This document shows, in pieces, positions 5,414 to 5,892 of a DNA stretch of 5,892 nt (positions are counted from its first letter, which is position 1; each line of letters starts with the position of its first letter). Origin of the DNA: Leptospiraceae bacterium (GTDB lineage Bacteria > Spirochaetota > Leptospiria > Leptospirales > Leptospiraceae); the NCBI GenBank assembly GCA_027485405.1, contig JAIXRB010000113.1, positions 1 through 5,892 of the forward strand, given 5' to 3'. The notes below the pieces were generated by a model that worked only from the letters and a program-made list of their open reading frames with translations, was not told the DNA's origin and did not search any database. A program made the position numbers and the translations under genes.

Positions 5414-5453
5414 GAGGTGAAGCCTGGGCATAAAACCCCAAGCAGTTCACCTC
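5414..5453 (+). promoter_or_regulatory. Long hairpin in the Prim-Pol leader, with an alternative partner
   Basis: GAGGTGAA (5414-5421) pairs perfectly with TTCACCTC (5446-5453). Directly inside, GCCTGGG (5422-5428) pairs with CCCAAGC (5437-5443) with one mismatch, giving about 14 paired positions. CTCCAA (5451-5456) can instead pair with TTGGAG (5467-5472), which would open the base of the big hairpin. Mutually exclusive structures 70-90 nt before a rep start suggest attenuation or antisense-RNA control. Confidence 0.5.
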
Positions 5454-5539
5454 CAAAAATTTAACCTTGGAGAAATAAGGGTCATGCTTGGTAGTATGAA
5501 ACACAAAACACCATTCCCATTTTATGGCCCGAACCATAT

Positions 5540-5892
5540 ATGGAAACCTTAACCGCCGAAACCTTTGTCGAGTATGCTAACCACTACCGCAAAACCGAGG
5601 GGCTTTCAATTATTCCAATTCAAACCGATAAAAAGAAACCTCTTCTTGAAGGATACATCGACTTTGGATATACGAGAGCGCGAAAGCCTGAACTTATTCA
5701 ATGGCAAAGATCAGAGCCGTTCAAACAAGCCGTTGAAAATGGTATTTTAGGAATCGGAATAATGACAGGACGTGCAAGCGGAAACCTTGCCGTCATTGAT
5801 TGCGAGACATCGGAGCAATTCGATTTCATAAAGACGGCACTCCCTAACACACGCTTGATTCAGTCGGGAAACCTTATCAAGCAAGGCGGACA
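5540..5892 (+). CDS. Prim-Pol-type plasmid replication protein, N-terminal part (right-truncated)
   Basis: This ORF starts at ATG 5540 and runs off the right edge after 117 codons plus 2 nt. The frame has a stop at 5492 and no other standard start before 5540; no Shine-Dalgarno is visible. The sequence matches the N-terminus of bifunctional primase-polymerase domains: FVEYANHYRKTEGLSIIPI, then KKKPLLEGY, an exposed tryptophan (LIQWQ), GIGIMTGRASGNLAVIDCE and LPNTRLIQSGN...KQGG. VIDCE (Asp95-x-Glu97) is the metal-binding DxD/E motif. The window stops just where the family's conserved His would be expected: the last codon begins CA, compatible with His if the next base is C or T. The remainder is very probably the fragment at 2-1249. 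The expected role is replication priming and/or initiation. Confidence 0.82.
   Translation, partial: METLTAETFVEYANHYRKTEGLSIIPIQTDKKKPLLEGYIDFGYTRARKPELIQWQRSEPFKQAVENGILGIGIMTGRASGNLAVIDCETSEQFDFIKTALPNTRLIQSGNLIKQGG

Larger units (their letters stand above)
4885..5539. other. Non-coding, hairpin-rich region between parB and the Prim-Pol gene
   Basis: I see no convincing gene in these 655 bp. The left half has a hairpin just after parB, a loose TAGGCTT/AAGCCTA inverted repeat (5043-5049 with 5068-5074, A-rich 18-nt loop), a TGAAACC/GGTTTCA palindrome and a minus-strand terminator. The right half (about 5326-5539) contains consecutive hairpins and the 5' leader of the Prim-Pol gene. A 19-codon ORF at 5405-5464 (MICEVKPGH...) spans one hairpin and might be a leader peptide, but it is unproven. 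Confidence 0.6.

Noticed and set aside
5328..5537. Minus-strand 69-residue ORF opposite the Prim-Pol leader
   Set aside because: Composition is not protein-like, no convincing ribosome site, and the region is better explained by RNA hairpins.
1..5892. CRISPR array, tRNA, rRNA, transposase or toxin gene
   Set aside because: No regularly spaced repeats with spacers, no tRNA-like cloverleaf, no rRNA sequence, and no recognisable transposase or toxin frame was found.

Overview
The window looks like most or all of a small low-copy plasmid, or plasmid-prophage replicon, of about 5.9 kb. It carries a replication gene of the bifunctional primase-polymerase (Prim-Pol, archaeo-eukaryotic primase) family, a ParA/ParB partition pair, a short tyrosine recombinase and a ribbon-helix-helix (RHH) regulator. 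All recognised genes lie on the + strand. Composition is moderately AT-rich, roughly 40% GC by eye, and strong Shine-Dalgarno sequences occur. A spirochaete of the Leptospiraceae is my best guess for the host, from the general look of the proteins. No marker gene proves it, so treat it as tentative.

Layout. Positions 2-1249 hold the C-terminal part of the Prim-Pol replication protein, entered at its conserved APPT-x-HPTG motif. A 52-residue basic/coiled-coil protein follows (1271-1429). Positions 1430-2361 are about 930 bp without a convincing gene but dense in repeats: a cluster of GGGCAAG-type motifs in both orientations (1722-1945), a short palindrome running into a C tract (2018-2041), two tandem 50-bp units each containing doubled 9-mers (2114-2213), and an 8-bp inverted repeat (2256-2289). 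This is the best candidate for the replication origin and/or a recombination or operator site. Next comes a tight operon: recombinase (2362-3033), RHH protein starting at TTG (3030-3209), parA (3278-4042) and parB (4039-4884). The first and last pairs overlap by 4 nt. parB contains two identical 31-bp repeats, each built on a perfect 23-bp palindrome. Positions 4885-5539 are non-coding and rich in hairpins. They lead into the N-terminal part of a Prim-Pol protein (5540-5892), which runs off the right edge.

The two Prim-Pol pieces are complementary: the right end has the N-terminus and the DxE motif, and the left end has the rest. Joined end to end they read in frame. The simplest view is one circular replicon opened inside its rep gene. 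However, a direct join would lack the family's active-site His region, so a short segment may be missing at the junction.

How the genes may work together. Prim-Pol would prime or start replication. ParA/ParB would segregate copies, perhaps through the palindromes inside parB. The recombinase could resolve multimers, and the RHH protein probably regulates the operon. The structured leader before the Prim-Pol start, with a minus-strand terminator at its far end, suggests RNA-level control of rep. That last point is inference.
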